Shown here one piece after another: positions 62,212 through 64,000 of a stretch of 64,000 nt of DNA. Position 1 is the stretch's first letter. Each line of letters begins with the position of its first letter. The stretch comes from Acorus gramineus (taxonomy: Eukaryota; Streptophyta; Magnoliopsida; Acorales; Acoraceae): NCBI GenBank assembly GCA_030737835.1, contig JAUJYN010000025.1:2393347-2457346 (forward strand), read 5' to 3'. The translations under genes and the position numbers were made by a program. The notes below the pieces were generated by a model. The model was not told the DNA's origin and did no database searches. It was given only the letters and a program-made list of their open reading frames with translations.

Positions 62212-63377
62212 TCCGGTAAACTTAAACTCGGGGCTCCATGATCAGCAAAAGCAATAGATACATCCTATCCCACCGACGTCAGTCTCGGCATTGGAATCAG
62301 AGTAGCAATTGAAGTGCATCCTAGTGATGAAGTGCTCGTACGAGAAAGAGAGGGGCTTGACTGACTGCCCTCTGCATTCGCCCCCTCTCTGGCTTCTCTC
62401 TCTCTTTTCTCCCCCTCATGGGATGGCTCTAGAGGTCCCCTTACATGTATGATGACGCAAAGCTATTAACAAATCGCTCAAAGTCATACTTCAGGTTCAA
62501 ATCTATTTTCTCTAGCGTTGTTTAGCTTTCATGTGGCCGGTCTCACGATGCTTATGGGTCGGTCGTGGATCATCATGGATCACTCACTCGCTCAATTTGC
62601 AGCAAGGGAAGGATAATTGTGATTCTTCGATGCCCACCTTTGAAATCACCTCGGGTTGATTGCGACTTTCGAATCTTCCACTAATGTTAGGGACATCCCC
62701 GCGAATAGTCCAAAGGTGTAACTTTGATCAGTTAAATTGAATCTGAACTGATTCAAACCGATTATTTTCCGGTTCGTGTCAATAATTTTATGGTTTGGTT
62801 TTAAATATAGATTAAAAAATTAATAAATCGATCTATATTGATTTGACTTCAATTTACATATAAAAAATAAAATGAATTAATTGAACCCAATTAAATTTAA
62901 ATATATGATTATTCATAATCAATATTTATTTATATCATTCTTTTTATACTAAAAACTATACTTTTGTGATATAATCTGTGATGAAAAATGTATACGTTTT
63001 GTATAATCCATTTTTATTAACAAATGTAAAAAATTAAACGTGGTATATACCTTTCTCACTGGATGGCTACGTAGCGTATACGGGGATGTTTACTGGACTG
63101 TTTACGTATACCAGCGCTCCTCCCAAAAAGCAACAGACCCAATGAATAAATAAATATAAATTCAAAGTTTGCTCGTGAGGGGGGCATACACAGCAACAGC
63201 ACGTGCGATGATCCGAATCTGGGGACTTCGATAAGGGGGCAATTTTAGTCCAACGAAGCAAAAAAGCAGAAGACCTATGCCTCTGGAATCTCACTTATCT
63301 TTTTCTTCGGTATTGTTATCTCCATCTATCCCCCCCCCCCCCCACCCTCGACATCTTTCGATCTCTATCTGGCACGC
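62212..63377. other. Intergenic stretch upstream of the DUF4079-type gene
   Basis: No gene seen. At about 62720-62900 is AT-rich DNA with GAACTGATTCAAACCGATT and CCGGTTCG-type motifs that could be a decayed miniature element; no ends found. The last ~150 bp, CT-rich with a C-run near 63335, probably holds the promoter and 5' untranslated region of the next gene. Confidence 0.5.
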
Positions 63378-64000
63378 ATGGCTTCCACGCTTAGCCTCCT
63401 CAAACTCTCCGTTGTCTCCTCCTCTTCCACTTCTCCCAAACTCCCCAACCATCCTCAACACACAACACCAAAAACAACCCACCTAAACAAACACCAAGAT
63501 CAAACCCAACAGATCCTCCACCAGCTCCAGCAAAGCCTCCCACCTGCCACCGCTGCAGCACTCTTTGTACCCTTCGTAACACCTCAGGCAAGTCATTCAA
63601 TCTGCTTTACTTACTGTTTCTCTTTCACAGTAAGCATTCTTTATAGACAAGATAAATTAAATGTAATTTGATATAAAGGATGCGCTTGCCGTTGGCGGAG
63701 AATTCGGGATACTAGAAGGCCGAAGCTTCGCCCTGCTACATCCAATCGTAATGGGTGGCCTCTTCTTCTACACGCTCTATGCAGGTTATCTTGGGTGGCA
63801 GTGGCGCCGAGTCCGGACCATTCAGGATGAGATCAACGAGCTCAAGAAGCAGGTAAAGCCTGTGCCTGTCGCCGCAGGTGTTGACATTCAAGAAGGGGCA
63901 GCCCCCACCCCAGTCTCGCCCATCGAGTCCAAAATTAAGCAGCTCACAGAGGTAAAACCACATGGAGGGTTCAGATTTAGTCAGTGTTGGATTCCAACCA
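63378..64000 (+). CDS. Plastid DUF4079-type membrane protein, 5' part
   Basis: Exon 1 63378-63587 (70 codons), exon 2 63679-63951 (91 codons); the gene continues past the window after a GT donor at 63952. The first ~45 residues (MASTLSLLKLSVVSSSSTS...) are Ser/Thr-rich without acidic residues, as in a chloroplast transit peptide. Exon 2 encodes FALLHPIVMGGLFFYTLYAG, GWQWRRVRTIQDEINELKKQ and SPIESKIKQLTE, blocks that I recognise from plant/cyanobacterial DUF4079 proteins (thylakoid or envelope membrane, function unknown). The first intron begins GCAAGT instead of GT and ends at AAAG|GAT; phase 0 is kept. The start is the first ATG of the open frame and gives the transit peptide. Confidence 0.8.

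Noticed and set aside
62700-63060. Possible further hAT-like element with CCGGTTCG motifs
   Set aside because: No inverted ends or target duplication could be found; left as unexplained AT-rich DNA.

Overview
This is a repeat-dense stretch of a flowering-plant nuclear genome. The evidence is two intron-containing plant genes at the right end (a yellow stripe-like transporter and a plastid DUF4079-type protein), Tat-type Ty3/Gypsy retrotransposons with two RNase H domains, a CACTA transposon, hAT-type and Mutator-type elements and a plant L1. I cannot assign a species. I saw no tRNA, rRNA, CRISPR or prokaryotic feature. The repeats look hierarchically nested and are named here for reference: A, B1, B2 and C are Ty3/Gypsy elements; S is a long-LTR family present only as solo LTRs or an LTR fragment.

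Layout. 1-6745: an S LTR end lies in a B-family LTR, which lies in the minus-strand element A (RT, protease, gag, 5' LTR); A is also split by a small copia-like element without gag or pol (1717-3794). 6746-12260: AT-rich DNA with several decayed miniature elements. 12262-13805: 5'-truncated L1 on the minus strand. 13806-42180: plus-strand element C, whose 5' LTR is split by the 25.5-kb minus-strand element B1 (14178-39648). B1 itself carries three later insertions: a non-autonomous hAT-like element in its left LTR (15121-15918), a solo S LTR in its protease region (26147-29455), and a CACTA element in its right LTR (34505-39335). For the hAT-like and CACTA insertions the other B1 LTR preserves the empty site, so these boundaries are firm. 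42181-48829: plus-strand element B2 (same primer-binding site as B1), inserted in C and cut off in its RNase H. 50074-54945: an old hAT-like element into which a smaller hAT-like element and a 4-kb solo S LTR inserted separately. 55052-55711: another hAT-like element.

Host genes. A YSL1/2/3-type metal-nicotianamine transporter (57542-60382, plus, six exons) has clean splice sites but three single-step frame breaks, so it is either a young pseudogene or carries uncorrected assembly indels. Just downstream is a Mutator-type element (60933-62202) carrying a broken piece of a BAHD acyltransferase gene. A plastid DUF4079-type gene begins at 63378 and runs off the window; its first intron appears to use a GC donor.

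Points most worth a second look: three tandem retropepsin-like modules in B1 where the related B2 has one; a G-patch directly after the protease in both B elements; a CACTA gene joining a TNP2-type N-terminal domain to a Transposase_24 domain with the TNP2 core missing; the small copia-like element made of tandem-repeat arrays; and a set of hAT-like elements each built from a different short repeated motif in mirror orientation.
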